The translations under genes and the position numbers were made by a program. From positions 1-56,286 of the forward strand of contig JAAYVL010000173.1 in NCBI GenBank assembly GCA_012517205.1: a stretch of 56,286 nucleotides of DNA, written 5' to 3'. Positions 1 to 8,363 of this stretch are shown here, in pieces. Under the pieces are notes generated by a model. It was not told the origin of the DNA. It saw only the letters and a program-made list of their open reading frames with translations, and ran no database searches. Within the stretch, counting starts at the first letter, position 1, and the number at the start of each line of letters is the position of its first letter. The DNA is from Verrucomicrobiota bacterium (GTDB taxonomy: Bacteria > Verrucomicrobiota > Verrucomicrobiia > Limisphaerales > UBA8199).

Positions 1-94
1 GAACGGTGCGTCGCCGGGCGCACACGCCGAAGGGGGATTGGTAATATGTTTCCGCGCCCAGGCTGCCCGTGCGCGGAGAGGTTAGTATTTTCAT
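1..94 (-). CDS. Partial gene cut by the left edge, unknown function
   Basis: Only the first 31 codons are in the window; the gene continues beyond base 1. The start is an ATG at 94-92 with a good ribosome binding site: AAAGGA on the minus strand at 108-103, 8 nt before the ATG. The visible peptide begins MKILTSPRTGSLGAETYYQS and carries a basic stretch RRR near its end. I have the impression that N-termini of the form RTGSLG..TYY....G...R.R belong to small conserved hypothetical proteins in PVC bacteria, but I cannot name a family. It is divergent from the isomerase gene at 807. The call rests on the start, the ribosome binding site and the open frame only. Confidence 0.5.
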   Translation of the reverse strand, partial: MKILTSPRTGSLGAETYYQSPFGVCARRRTV

Positions 95-285
95 AATGTA
101 GGTCCTTTCTATTGTTGTTCTAATTGTCTGTCTATTACGGGCCGGAGAGCGACTCCGCTTCCTGCCATTCCCTGGGCTGGGAGTTCCAGCCGCCCCCACC
201 CCAAGGGTTTGGGGGAAGGCTGGCGGGTGGGGTGCCTTCGCGCAAGGGCAATTTTTTGGGGTTGGCGGCGGTGGGCGGGTGCGGA

Positions 286-430
286 GCGCCGCGTGAGGGC
301 ACGCGGCCTACAGGGGGCGGGAGGGTGCGAGGGGGCTTGTGGGTTGTCGAGAGTGCGGTGCTGCGAGAGGGCATGAGGTTTGCCGCGGCGCGCTTCCGTT
401 TCCTGTAGGCCGCGTGCCCTCACGCGGCGC
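286..430. repeat. Perfect 29-bp inverted repeat, 87-bp spacer
   Basis: The arm at 286-314 begins GCGCCGCGTGAGGGCACGCG and its exact reverse complement lies at 402-430. There are no mismatches over 29 bp, and the match stops sharply at both outer edges. The arms sit in non-coding DNA 377 bp before the isomerase start. The unit looks like a dispersed extragenic repeat. It has no U-tract, so it is not an ordinary intrinsic terminator. Confidence 0.8.
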
Positions 431-686
431 ATGGTGGCCATTTGCCCGGCGGCTGAGAAAAACTTCCACGCCCCCGTCCGGGTTGCCTGCGGCCAAGCCG
501 CCGCAAATAACGAGATTGACGTCCGGGCAGGCATTTGATCGGCTCGGGCTATGCCTGGCGAACTTCCATGCCCGGCCTCCCGCGCCCGCGCCGCTCATTA
601 TTCGCGTGGCACTGTGGGCCTCTTCTCCCCCGGCCCTGATCTTCCGCAGGCGGTGGAGAGGGAGGATTGATATTTTGGGGCGGGTT

Positions 687-722
687 GCCCAGGGTGGCGC
701 ACGAGCCTCGCCGGCCCTGGGC
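687..722. repeat. Small extragenic hairpin
   Basis: Arms GCCCAGGG at 687-694 and CCCTGGGC at 715-722 form a perfect 8-bp stem with a 20-nt loop, about 85 bp upstream of the isomerase start. There is no U-run. It is probably another extragenic repeat unit; a regulatory role is possible but unsupported. Confidence 0.4.
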
Positions 723-806
723 TGTCCGGAGGAACCCTTGCAGGATTTCTGGCCGGGGCGGCAGATTCGGCTTGTGCGCGGCGGCTGAATATCGCCCAAT
801 GCGGGG

Positions 807-1712
807 ATGAATCGCCGTCAGTTTCTGCAAGTGACCAGTCTGGCCGCCGCGGCGGGAGCGTGGCTTCCGCAGGCGGCCTTGTCCGCCGCGAAGCCGGCGG
901 GGGTGGGCTGGCCGATTGGCTGTTTTAACCGGCCGTGGATTGGCAGCCCGGACAAGCCGTGGGGATATGATACCGCGCTGGATGGGATCCAAGCCGCCGG
1001 TTACCGGCTGACCGGGTTGCTGACGCGGCCGGGGAAGGACGAGCCGTTGCTGGGGTCGGATGCCACGCCCGAGTATCTGGCGGGGCTCAAGCGGCGCATT
1101 GCCGCGCGCGGGCTGGCGGTCAATATCGGCGCGCTGCGAATCAAGAGCCATCTGCCGCTGGCCGACCAGATTCAGGATACCCGGCGGCAGATTGACAACG
1201 GGCAGACGGTGGGGGTGGAGTTTTTGCTGACTTTCGGGGTCAGCCAGCCGAGTCAATACGAGGATTACTACAAGCTGATGCGGGACGCGGCGGCGTATGC
1301 GCAGGAACGGCGGCTGAAGGTGGTCATGAAGCCGCATGGGGGCGCGAGCGGGGCCGCGGAGGAGATTCAACGCTGCCTGGCAAAGGTGCAGCATGCCAAT
1401 TTCAAGATCTGGTTCGACGCGGGGAACATTATTCACTACACCGGCAAGGACCCGGTGGAGCAGCTCAAGCCCATCGCGGCGCAGGTGACGGGCTTCTGCG
1501 CGAAGGATTGCGAGGGGCAGAACGGGTCGGTCATGCTGCAGTTTGGCGCCGGCAAAGTGGATTTCCCGGCGGTGTTCACCGTGCTGAAAGAGGCCGGTTT
1601 CCAGGGGCCGCTGATGGTGGAATGCTGCGCCCTGGGCGAGACGCCCGAAATCGTGACGGCCCATGCGCGGAAGAACCGGGAATACCTGGAACGCGCGCTG
1701 GCCGCGCTGTAG
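807..1712 (+). CDS. Exported sugar phosphate isomerase/epimerase (xylose isomerase-like TIM barrel)
   Basis: The 301-residue product opens with a twin-arginine type signal: NRRQFLQ at residues 2-8, followed by an Ala-rich hydrophobic stretch to about residue 27. It is therefore probably exported folded by Tat. The remainder matches the AP-endonuclease-2/xylose isomerase-like TIM-barrel family (IolE/hydroxypyruvate isomerase relatives). Visible landmarks are KPHGG near residue 176, WFDAGN near 203, AKDCEGQ near 235 and MVECC near 273, which supply the usual His/Asp/Glu metal ligands. Such proteins in Verrucomicrobiota and Planctomycetes usually accompany exported sugar oxidoreductases; one lies at 8364. 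The ATG at 807 is chosen because the signal begins directly there. The substrate cannot be read from sequence. Confidence 0.85.
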   Translation: MNRRQFLQVTSLAAAAGAWLPQAALSAAKPAGVGWPIGCFNRPWIGSPDKPWGYDTALDGIQAAGYRLTGLLTRPGKDEPLLGSDATPEYLAGLKRRIAARGLAVNIGALRIKSHLPLADQIQDTRRQIDNGQTVGVEFLLTFGVSQPSQYEDYYKLMRDAAAYAQERRLKVVMKPHGGASGAAEEIQRCLAKVQHANFKIWFDAGNIIHYTGKDPVEQLKPIAAQVTGFCAKDCEGQNGSVMLQFGAGKVDFPAVFTVLKEAGFQGPLMVECCALGETPEIVTAHARKNREYLERALAAL

Positions 1713-1781
1713 GGCGGCGGCGGGGCGCGCGCCTTTTTGCTCGTGCGCGGCGGGCGCGGCCGCTACGCTGAGGGGGCATAC

Positions 1782-2960
1782 ATGAGGACGACGATGTGGT
1801 TTGCCCGCTTGAGCATCGGCCTGGCGTGGCTGCTGGCAGGGGCCGCGGCGCCGGCGGCCGACCGGCTTACCAATGACTGGTCGGTGCCGTTCAACAGCAT
1901 CAGCGATTCCGCGCCGGCCATCGGCCCCGACGGGACCATTTATGTCGGCACGTGGAAAGGCCGGCTCTGGGCGCTCACCCCGGAGGGCGCGCGCAAGTGG
2001 ACGTTTGCGGCGGGGAATGAAATCAAGTCCGCCCCCGCCGTGGGCGCGGACGGGACGATTTATTTCGGGAGCCGGGATCGCAAGCTTTACGCCGTGCATC
2101 CCCGGGGCCAGAAGCGCTGGGAGTTTCTGACGGGCGGCTGGGTGGATTCATCGCCCGCCCTGGGGCACGATGGCACGGTCTGCTTCGGTTCGTGGGACGG
2201 GAATTTTTACGCGCTGAATACGAATGGCGTCAAACAATGGGTGTTTCCGACGGGCGGCGCGATTGTCTCCTCGCCGGCGATTGGCGCCGATGGCGCCATC
2301 TATTTCGGCTCGCATGACCGGAAATTCTACGCCCTGGCCGCGGACGGGCGCAAGAAATGGGAATTTGCCACCGGCGATGCCATTATTTCCTCCCCGGCCT
2401 TGAACGGGGATCAGGGCCTTTACTTCACTTCGGTGGACGGCTGGCTGTATGCGCTCACGCTGGAGGGCCGCCTGCGCTGGCGGCTGCGCACGGGCGGCAT
2501 CACCGAGTCGTCGCCGGTGATTGGGCCGGACGGCACGATTTACCTGGGGGTCTTTGCGCATTTCTGGGCCGTCAGCCCCGAGGGCAAGAAACGGTGGCAG
2601 CGGTTCGGAGACCCGCTTTACCCGTTTGAATCCACGCCGTTCGTTTTGGAGGGGGGCATCGTCGGCTGCGTCTCGCGCTCCGGCTTGCTGTGCTACCTGA
2701 CTCCGAAAGGCGAGGTGGAGGGGAAATACGGGCTTTCCGGCTATGGGTATAGCTCGCCGACCGTCGGGCCGACGGGGCAGATTTACACCCCCGATAACCG
2801 GGTTCCTTATGGCGGTTTCTCCGCGCTGCGCGCCGGCGTGGCGCTGGCCCGCACCCCCTGGCCCAAGTTCCGCGGCAATATCCGCAATACCGGCAATATC
2901 CTGGACGGAAACCTTTATACCCCGGACGCGCCCCACCCTCAACCCGCGCCGGCGCCCTGA
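1782..2960 (+). CDS. Secreted PQQ-like beta-propeller repeat protein
   Basis: The product of 392 residues has a signal peptide (about residues 1-26, ending AAPAAD). It then has about seven tandem blades of the form SSPA-G-DG-IYFGS-D---YAL---G--KW-F, the PQQ/BamB-like WD-type propeller signature. No catalytic residues are evident, so it is more likely a binding or scaffold protein of the periplasm or outer surface than a quinoprotein enzyme. The C-terminus is a Pro-rich tail. An in-frame start lies upstream at 1737, but the ATG at 1782 has GAGGGGG about 6-12 nt before it and begins the signal peptide. It lies 69 bp after the isomerase on the same strand, so co-transcription is plausible. Confidence 0.85.
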   Translation: MRTTMWFARLSIGLAWLLAGAAAPAADRLTNDWSVPFNSISDSAPAIGPDGTIYVGTWKGRLWALTPEGARKWTFAAGNEIKSAPAVGADGTIYFGSRDRKLYAVHPRGQKRWEFLTGGWVDSSPALGHDGTVCFGSWDGNFYALNTNGVKQWVFPTGGAIVSSPAIGADGAIYFGSHDRKFYALAADGRKKWEFATGDAIISSPALNGDQGLYFTSVDGWLYALTLEGRLRWRLRTGGITESSPVIGPDGTIYLGVFAHFWAVSPEGKKRWQRFGDPLYPFESTPFVLEGGIVGCVSRSGLLCYLTPKGEVEGKYGLSGYGYSSPTVGPTGQIYTPDNRVPYGGFSALRAGVALARTPWPKFRGNIRNTGNILDGNLYTPDAPHPQPAPAP

Positions 2961-3000
2961 CCGCCATGCGCTCCGCCTCCCTCCCATGATTGCCGCTCAA

Positions 3001-3043
3001 CCCGGCCCGGGCAGACTCGCGGGAAACCCGCAACCGGGCCGGG
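3001..3043. terminator. Nested GC-rich hairpin after the propeller gene
   Basis: An outer perfect 10-bp stem (CCCGGCCCGG at 3001-3010 with CCGGGCCGGG at 3034-3043) encloses an inner 5-bp stem (GCGGG at 3019-3023 with CCCGC at 3027-3031). It lies 41 bp after the propeller stop codon and just before the promoter of the next operon. No U-tract follows. It could act as a U-less terminator or mRNA-stabilising stem, or be an extragenic repeat. Confidence 0.45.
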
Positions 3044-3089
3044 CGGATCGGCACTGCAAACCGGCGGAGAGGATGGGCAAGATTGGGGA

Positions 3090-3118
3090 TTGACAGCCGG
3101 TGGGGGAGCGGGTACTTA
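3090..3118 (+). promoter_or_regulatory. Sigma-70 promoter for the HAD-glpD operon
   Basis: TTGACA at 3090-3095, a 17-nt spacer, and TACTTA at 3113-3118. Transcription would start near 3125, leaving a leader of about 20 nt (TTG start at 3146) or 45 nt (ATG at 3170). It is one of the closest matches to the -35 consensus in the window. Confidence 0.7.
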
Positions 3119-3169
3119 GTGCGTTAACGCTCAACGATTTAAGTTTTGAATACGACCACGAAGCAGGCC

Positions 3170-4015
3170 ATGAATCAGCGGCTGAAGAATATCCGCCATG
3201 TGGCGCTGGATATGGATGGGACCATTTACAGCGGCGGGACGCTTTTTGATTCCACCCGGCCATTTCTGGCGTTGATGGCGGAGCTGGGCATCGGGTACAC
3301 CTTTCTGACCAATAATTCCTCCAAGAGTTCCCGGGACTACCTGGCGCGCCTGGGCCAGATCGGGATTCAGGCCGGTCCCGACCAGCTTTATACGTCCACG
3401 ATGGCGACGATCGAATATCTGCGCGAGCAGATGCCGCAGGTGCGGCGCCTGTTTGTCCTGGGCACGGCCAGCATGCGGCGGGAGATGGAGGCGGCCGGCT
3501 TTGTCCTGACCGCGGACAGCGCCGCCGAGGAGCCGGAGGCGGTGGTGGTGGGCTTCGATACGGAGCTGACCTATGCGCGGCTCTGCCGCACGGCCTACTG
3601 GATCCGCCAGGGCAAGCCCTGCATCGCCACGCATCCGGACCGGGTTTGCCCGACGGATCAGCCCACCGTGCTGGTGGATTGCGGCGCGGTTTGCGCCGCG
3701 CTGGAGCAGGCGGCGGGGCGCGGGCCGGACGTGGTTTTGGGCAAACCCGATCCGTGCATGTTGCGGGGCATCCTGCATCGGCACGCGCTGGCGCCGGAGC
3801 AACTGGCGATGGTGGGCGACCGGCTCTACACGGATATGGCGATGGCGCGCCGGGCGGGCGCGCTGGGCGTGCTGGTGTTAACCGGCGAGGCCACCGCCGC
3901 GCAGGCCGCCCGGCATCAACCCCCGCCCGACCTGGTGCTGGCCGGCCTGGCGGAACTGGGCGAGCGCCTGCGCGCCGCCCGCCAAACCCTCAGCGAAAGG
4001 ATTCAAAATGAATAA
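3170..4015 (+). CDS. HAD-IIA family sugar/glycerol-phosphate phosphatase (NagD/PGP-like)
   Basis: A haloacid-dehalogenase hydrolase of subfamily IIA. Motif I is DMDGT with nucleophile Asp14 and acid/base Asp16 (numbered from 3170), motif II is TNNSS, the motif III Lys is in LGKPDP, and motif IV is GDRLYTDMAMA. Length (281 residues) and the C2-type cap fit NagD, AraL and the eukaryotic phosphoglycolate/glycerol-3-phosphate phosphatase. The gene overlaps glpD by 8 bp and shares its promoter, which suggests a substrate such as glycerol-3-phosphate or another triose/glycol phosphate. That is inference from context. An in-frame TTG at 3146 would add eight residues; the ATG at 3170 is preferred because it directly precedes the conserved domain, but neither has a strong ribosome binding site. 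Confidence 0.85.
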   Translation: MNQRLKNIRHVALDMDGTIYSGGTLFDSTRPFLALMAELGIGYTFLTNNSSKSSRDYLARLGQIGIQAGPDQLYTSTMATIEYLREQMPQVRRLFVLGTASMRREMEAAGFVLTADSAAEEPEAVVVGFDTELTYARLCRTAYWIRQGKPCIATHPDRVCPTDQPTVLVDCGAVCAALEQAAGRGPDVVLGKPDPCMLRGILHRHALAPEQLAMVGDRLYTDMAMARRAGALGVLVLTGEATAAQAARHQPPPDLVLAGLAELGERLRAARQTLSERIQNE

Positions 4016-5513
4016 CGCAAATACCCGCAGTCAGCTCGACCCGGCCGCGCAGCGGCAGGCCACCCTCAAGACTTTGGAGCAGGATCCGTTTGATGTCCTG
4101 GTCATCGGCGGCGGCATCGTCGGCACCGGGGTGGCCCGGGACGCGGCGATGCGCGGCCTGCGGGTCGCGCTGGTGGAGCAGCATGACTTTTCCTTCGGCA
4201 CCAGCAGCCGCTCCAGCCGGTTGCTGCACGGGGGGCTGCGCTACCTGGCGCAGGGGCGCATCGGGCTGGTGCACGAGGCGAGCGTCGAAAAGAAAGTGGT
4301 GCACCATATTGCGCCGCACCTGGCGGACCCGCTGCCGTTCATCTTTCCCACCTACCGGGGCAACAAGGACTGGGTGCTGTGGCAGCTCAAGATCGGCGTG
4401 AAGATTTATGATTTGCTGTGCGGCGGGCGCAACCTGGGCAAATCCACCTGGCACCGCCCGCAGGACATCCTGCGCCGGGTGCCGGGGCTGGTGGCTGTCA
4501 ACCTCACCGGCGGGGTGCGTTATTATGACGGGTTCACCAATGACTCGCGGCTGGCGCTGGACACCCTGCGCTCGGCGGCGGCCCAGGGCGCCACGGTGAT
4601 CAATTACTGCCGCTACCGGGACGCGAAGCGCAACGGGCATTGGGAGTGCCAGGTCGAAGACGTTCTGACCGGGCGGACCTTCCCGGTGCGCGCCTGCGCG
4701 GTGGTCAATGCCACCGGCCCCTGGGCGGACGGGTTGCCGCACAGCACCGTCAAGCTCCGCGCCACCAAGGGCATCCACCTGGTGGTCGAGCACGGGCGGG
4801 CGCCGGTGACCGAGACGGTGGTCATGACCGAGGGCAAGCGGATTCTCTTTATGATTCCGTGGGGCGAGCGAACCATCATCGGCACCACGGACACCGATTA
4901 CCAGGGATCGCTGGACGACGTGCGGGCCGATACCGAGGACGTCGCCTATGTGCTGCGGGTGGCCAACCTGTTTTTCCCGAACAGCCAGTTGACGACGCGG
5001 GATGTCATCAGCGCCTGGGCGGGGCTGCGGCCGCTGGTGGCCGACCCGAGCGGCAAGCCGTCCGACGTGTCGCGCGCGCATGAGATTCATAATCCGGAGC
5101 CGGGCTGGTGGGATGTGGCGGGGGGCAAGCTGACCACCTACCGGTTGATGGCCGAGCAAACGGTGGATCAGATTGTCCGGAAGCTGAAAAAGCTGAAGGG
5201 GACGGCGGTGGCGGTCGCGCCGTGCCGCACCGCGCGGGAGCCGTTGCTGCCGCCCAGCGAAACGGCGGGCGTCAGCGCGTTGACGCCGCCGCCCTTCGAG
5301 CGCGGCCCGGTCGAGCATTACGTGCGGCGCGAATGGGCGGTGCACCTGGACGACGTCATGGTGCGGCGGACCAGTTGGCATTGGTACCACCGCGACGCCG
5401 CCAGCAAGGCGGCGCAGGTCGCCGAGTGGATGGGCGAACTGCTGGGCTGGCCGCCGGAAACCCGCCAGGCCGAGCTGGAGCGCTATACGCGGATGTGGGG
5501 CGCCAGTTATTGA
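4008..5513 (+). CDS. glpD: FAD-dependent glycerol-3-phosphate dehydrogenase
   Basis: This 501-residue protein oxidises sn-glycerol-3-phosphate to dihydroxyacetone phosphate and passes electrons through FAD to quinone at the membrane. The N-terminal Rossmann dinucleotide motif VIGGGIVGTG (about residues 32-41) is followed by the family signature SSRSSRLLHGGLRYL and by HEASVEKK. Later landmarks are MIPWGERTIIGTTDTDY and WAGLRPLV. The C-terminal all-alpha domain ends normally. The start overlaps the stop region of the HAD phosphatase by 8 bp, so the two are probably translationally coupled. The product feeds triose phosphate to TpiA and Pgk encoded just downstream. The family assignment is secure; the choice of electron acceptor is by homology. 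Confidence 0.95.
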   Translation: MNNANTRSQLDPAAQRQATLKTLEQDPFDVLVIGGGIVGTGVARDAAMRGLRVALVEQHDFSFGTSSRSSRLLHGGLRYLAQGRIGLVHEASVEKKVVHHIAPHLADPLPFIFPTYRGNKDWVLWQLKIGVKIYDLLCGGRNLGKSTWHRPQDILRRVPGLVAVNLTGGVRYYDGFTNDSRLALDTLRSAAAQGATVINYCRYRDAKRNGHWECQVEDVLTGRTFPVRACAVVNATGPWADGLPHSTVKLRATKGIHLVVEHGRAPVTETVVMTEGKRILFMIPWGERTIIGTTDTDYQGSLDDVRADTEDVAYVLRVANLFFPNSQLTTRDVISAWAGLRPLVADPSGKPSDVSRAHEIHNPEPGWWDVAGGKLTTYRLMAEQTVDQIVRKLKKLKGTAVAVAPCRTAREPLLPPSETAGVSALTPPPFERGPVEHYVRREWAVHLDDVMVRRTSWHWYHRDAASKAAQVAEWMGELLGWPPETRQAELERYTRMWGASY

Positions 5514-5663
5514 CCCCCCGGCCGCCTCCGGGCGGCGCGCGGAAGCCTCCCGCCCGCGAGGCGGCAGCTCGCGGGTTCAGGGAGTGGGCGGCTCCTCCCG
5601 GGCCGCGAGTCCAGGCCCGCGGCGGCCGTTAAAGGGGGCGCTAAAAATCGGTGTGGAATGAGT

Positions 5664-5691
5664 TTGACTCGGACCGGGGCGGGCGTATGCT
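5664..5691 (+). promoter_or_regulatory. Sigma-70 promoter for pgk-tpiA-secG
   Basis: TTGACT at 5664-5669, a 16-nt spacer, and TATGCT at 5686-5691. The start codon of pgk follows 31 nt after the -10 box. The site lies inside an in-frame N-terminal extension of pgk (from 5651), which argues that the extension is not translated. Confidence 0.65.
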
Positions 5692-5722
5692 GGACGGTCC
5701 TGGTTGGGAAGATCAGAACTTT

Positions 5723-6979
5723 ATGGCAAAACTGACAGTTAAAGATTTGAACGTGCGCGGCAAGCGCGTGTTTGTGCGCGTGGATTACAACGTGCCGCTG
5801 GACCACGCCAGCGGCCAGGCGGTCATTACGGATGCGACGCGCATCGAGGCCACCCTGCCGACGCTCCGGCTGCTCCGGCAGCAGGGGGGCAAGCTCATTT
5901 TGGCCGCCCACCTGGGCCGCCCCAAAGGCCAGCGCGAGCCGTCCATGTCGCTGCGCCCCGTGGCGGACGAGCTGGCCCGGCGGCTGGGCTCGCCCGTCGG
6001 GTTTGTGGAGGATTGCATCGGCCCGCAGGTCGAGCAGAAAGTCAGCGCCATGCAGCCCGGCGAGGTGCTGCTGCTGGAGAACGTGCGTTATTACCGCGAG
6101 GAAGAGGCCAATGACCCGGCCTTTGCGGAGAAGCTGGCCAAGGTGGCCGATGTCTATGTCAACGACGCGTTCGGCGCGGCGCACCGCGCGCACGCCTCGA
6201 CCGAGGGTGTGGCCCGCCTGGTGGCCCGGCGCGGCGGCCAGTGCGCGGCCGGCCTGCTGATGGAATTGGAGTTGAAGTTCCTGGGCGAAGAACTCGAACA
6301 GCCCGCCCGCCCCTTCGTCGTCATCCTGGGCGGGGCCAAGGTTTCGGACAAGATTCAGGTCATTGACCGGCTGCTGGAAAAGGCCGACGCGCTGCTGATT
6401 GGCGGAGCGATGGCCTACACGTTCCGCCTGGCGCAGGGGCACTCAACGGGCAAGTCCCTGGTGGAGGCGGACAAGACCGGGATCGCCCAGGCGGCGCTGG
6501 CCAAGGCCGCGCAGCGGGGCGTCAAGTTCCTGCTGCCGTCTGATGACGTGGTGGCGGAACCGGTGAAAACCGACAAGGTGGACAAGAAAGGCAAGCCCGT
6601 GATTGACTACCAGAACGTGCGCGTCAACACGAGCCTGGACTGCCCGGCGGACGCCGCCGGCCTGGACATTGGCCCGGCCACGGTGCGGGCCTACGCCGCC
6701 GAAGTCGCCCGGGCCAAAACCATCCTCTGGAACGGCCCGATGGGATTGTTCGAGGACCCGCGTTTTGCCGAGGGCACCTTCGCGGTGGCCCGCGCCGTGG
6801 CGGACGTGACGCAGCAGGCCGCGGCCAAGAGCATCATCGGCGGCGGCGACAGCGTGAAGGCGCTGAACAAAGCCCGGCTGGGGGACAAAGTCACCTTCAT
6901 GAGCACCGGCGGCGGTGCCAGCCTCGAGTTCCTCGAAGGCAAGGTCCTGCCCGGGGTGGCCGCGTTGAGCGACAAGTAA
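5723..6979 (+). CDS. pgk: Phosphoglycerate kinase
   Basis: Catalyses transfer of phosphate between 1,3-bisphosphoglycerate and ADP in cytosolic glycolysis. The protein has 418 residues, normal for the family. Landmarks are RVDYNVPLD at 19-27, HLGRPKG at 63-69 (3-phosphoglycerate binding), the ENVRYYREEE segment, NDAFGAAHRAHAST, GGAKVSDK, and the C-terminal nucleotide loop GGGDSVKAL. The ATG at 5723 matches the family's usual beginning (MAKLTVKDL); an upstream start at 5651 would add 24 unrelated residues and overlap the promoter. It is the first gene of a pgk-tpiA-secG run, an arrangement common in bacteria. Confidence 0.97.
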   Translation: MAKLTVKDLNVRGKRVFVRVDYNVPLDHASGQAVITDATRIEATLPTLRLLRQQGGKLILAAHLGRPKGQREPSMSLRPVADELARRLGSPVGFVEDCIGPQVEQKVSAMQPGEVLLLENVRYYREEEANDPAFAEKLAKVADVYVNDAFGAAHRAHASTEGVARLVARRGGQCAAGLLMELELKFLGEELEQPARPFVVILGGAKVSDKIQVIDRLLEKADALLIGGAMAYTFRLAQGHSTGKSLVEADKTGIAQAALAKAAQRGVKFLLPSDDVVAEPVKTDKVDKKGKPVIDYQNVRVNTSLDCPADAAGLDIGPATVRAYAAEVARAKTILWNGPMGLFEDPRFAEGTFAVARAVADVTQQAAAKSIIGGGDSVKALNKARLGDKVTFMSTGGGASLEFLEGKVLPGVAALSDK

Positions 6980-7011
6980 GGATGCCCGCGGCGAAGAACG
7001 ATTTACGACCC

Positions 7012-7776
7012 ATGAATAAAGAACGAAAGCTGATTGTTGCCGGCAACTGGAAGATGAACAAGACCGTGGCCGAGGCGCTCGACCTGGTCCGCGGTCTGAA
7101 ACTCGAGCTGGCCAACGTCAAGGAGGTGGACGTCGTCGTCTGCCCGCCCTTCACCGCGCTGGAAGCTGTGGGCAAGGCGGTGCTGGATTCCAATATCCGG
7201 CTCGGCGCGCAGAACATGAGCGAGCACAACGTCGGGGCGCACACCGGCGAGATTGCCGCCGTCATGCTCAAGGAGTTTTCGGTCCGGTATGTCATTCTGG
7301 GTCATTCCGAGCGGCGGCAAGATCAGAAGGAAGCGGACGCGCTGATTGCCCGGAAAGCCGCCGCCGTGCATGGCGCGGCGCTCAAGCCGATTATTTGCGT
7401 CGGGGAAACGCTGGCCGAGCGGCAGGCCGGGGAAATGCAGAAAGTGCTCGAAACGCAAGTGCGCGGCAGCCTGGCGGGGCTGACCGGCGAACAGATGGAG
7501 GAAAGCATCATCGCGTACGAGCCGGTCTGGGCGATCGGCACCGGGCAGACGGCCACCACGGCGCAGGCGCAGGAGGCCCATGCGTTTATCCGCGGCCTGC
7601 TGGTGAAGATGTTCAACGAAACCGTTGCCCGGCGCGTGCGCATCCAGTATGGTGGCAGCGTCAAACCGTCCAACGCGCGCGAGTTGATGAGCCAGCCCGA
7701 TGTGGATGGCGCGCTGGTGGGCGGGGCCTCGCTGGAGGCGCGCAGCTTTGCGGATATCATCAAAAATTCAATCTAG
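7012..7776 (+). CDS. tpiA: Triosephosphate isomerase
   Basis: Interconverts dihydroxyacetone phosphate and glyceraldehyde-3-phosphate. A classic TIM barrel of 254 residues from 7012, with catalytic Lys14 (AGNWKMN), His98 (LGHSERR), Glu170 in AYEPVWAIGTG, and the phosphate loop YGGSVKP. The ATG at 7012 fits the family's start. An ATG at 6982, only 2 nt after the pgk stop codon, would add ten residues and cannot be excluded, because neither site has a clear ribosome binding site. It lies between pgk and secG on one transcript and links the glycerol-phosphate dehydrogenase upstream to lower glycolysis. Confidence 0.96.
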   Translation: MNKERKLIVAGNWKMNKTVAEALDLVRGLKLELANVKEVDVVVCPPFTALEAVGKAVLDSNIRLGAQNMSEHNVGAHTGEIAAVMLKEFSVRYVILGHSERRQDQKEADALIARKAAAVHGAALKPIICVGETLAERQAGEMQKVLETQVRGSLAGLTGEQMEESIIAYEPVWAIGTGQTATTAQAQEAHAFIRGLLVKMFNETVARRVRIQYGGSVKPSNARELMSQPDVDGALVGGASLEARSFADIIKNSI

Positions 7777-7785
7777 TAAACGTAT

Positions 7786-8211
7786 ATGGGTTTCCTTATT
7801 GGCCTGTTAACCGTGGTGATGGTGCTGGACTGCATCGTCCTGATGTTCCTGGTGCTGATTCAGTTGCCGAAGAAAGATGCGGGCGCCGGGCTGGCGTTCG
7901 GCGGCGCGGCGACCGATGCCTTGTTTGGCGCCGGTTCCGGCAACGTCCTGACCAAGATTACCAAATACGCGGCCGTGCTCTTCTTTATCCTGACGATCTC
8001 GCTTTCGGCGATGCAGCGCGTTCACCACGCCCGCACCACCAGCGCATTCGAAGAGGGCCTCAAAACCAGCCCGGCGGCGACCGTTCCGGCGGCTCCCGCG
8101 CCGGCGGCTCCGTCCACTCCAGCGCCCGCGGCCCCGGCTACTCCGGCGCCCGCGGAAGCCGCGCAACCGCCCGCAACCGCTCCGGCAACGCCGGCGCCCA
8201 CCAACCCCTAG
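7786..8211 (+). CDS. secG: Preprotein translocase subunit SecG
   Basis: A small inner-membrane subunit of SecYEG. Two hydrophobic helices (about residues 2-25 and 58-79) flank the conserved cytoplasmic loop KDAGAGLAFGG...LFGAGSGN, followed by LTKITKYAAVLFF, which is diagnostic for SecG. At 141 residues it is longer than the usual 75-110 because of a C-terminal Ala/Pro-rich low-complexity tail from about residue 97. Such tails are common in GC-rich lineages. It starts 10 bp after the tpiA stop codon, consistent with co-transcription. Confidence 0.93.
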   Translation: MGFLIGLLTVVMVLDCIVLMFLVLIQLPKKDAGAGLAFGGAATDALFGAGSGNVLTKITKYAAVLFFILTISLSAMQRVHHARTTSAFEEGLKTSPAATVPAAPAPAAPSTPAPAAPATPAPAEAAQPPATAPATPAPTNP

Positions 8212-8363
8212 CGGCAGTCGTCCGCCGGGTTGCGGCCAGCGCCGCCGCGCTCCTGCCTCGCCCGCCGTCCGGAAGCGGGGGATCGTCCGCCTTTTCCTGA
8301 CGGCGCCCGTCCGGAGAAATTCAGTTGCCGGAGCCACCAAAACGGCAAACAATCTCCGCTGTT

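Larger units (their letters stand above)
95..806. other. Non-coding gap with inverted repeats
   Basis: I see no convincing gene in these 712 bases; the open frames here have no start context and low-complexity Arg/Pro/Gly translations. It holds the 5' leader of the edge gene (95-110), a perfect 29-bp inverted repeat (286-314 and 402-430) and a smaller GCCCAGGG/CCCTGGGC hairpin (687-694 and 715-722). The rest is GC-rich spacer upstream of the exported isomerase. Confidence 0.6.

Noticed and set aside
549..2099. 516-residue minus-strand open frame over the isomerase gene
   Set aside because: It is an antisense shadow of the real genes: low-complexity Arg/Pro/Gly composition and no family match.
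7012..8211. Antisense open frames over tpiA and secG
   Set aside because: They mirror strong coding sequence in a GC-rich genome and show no domain of their own.
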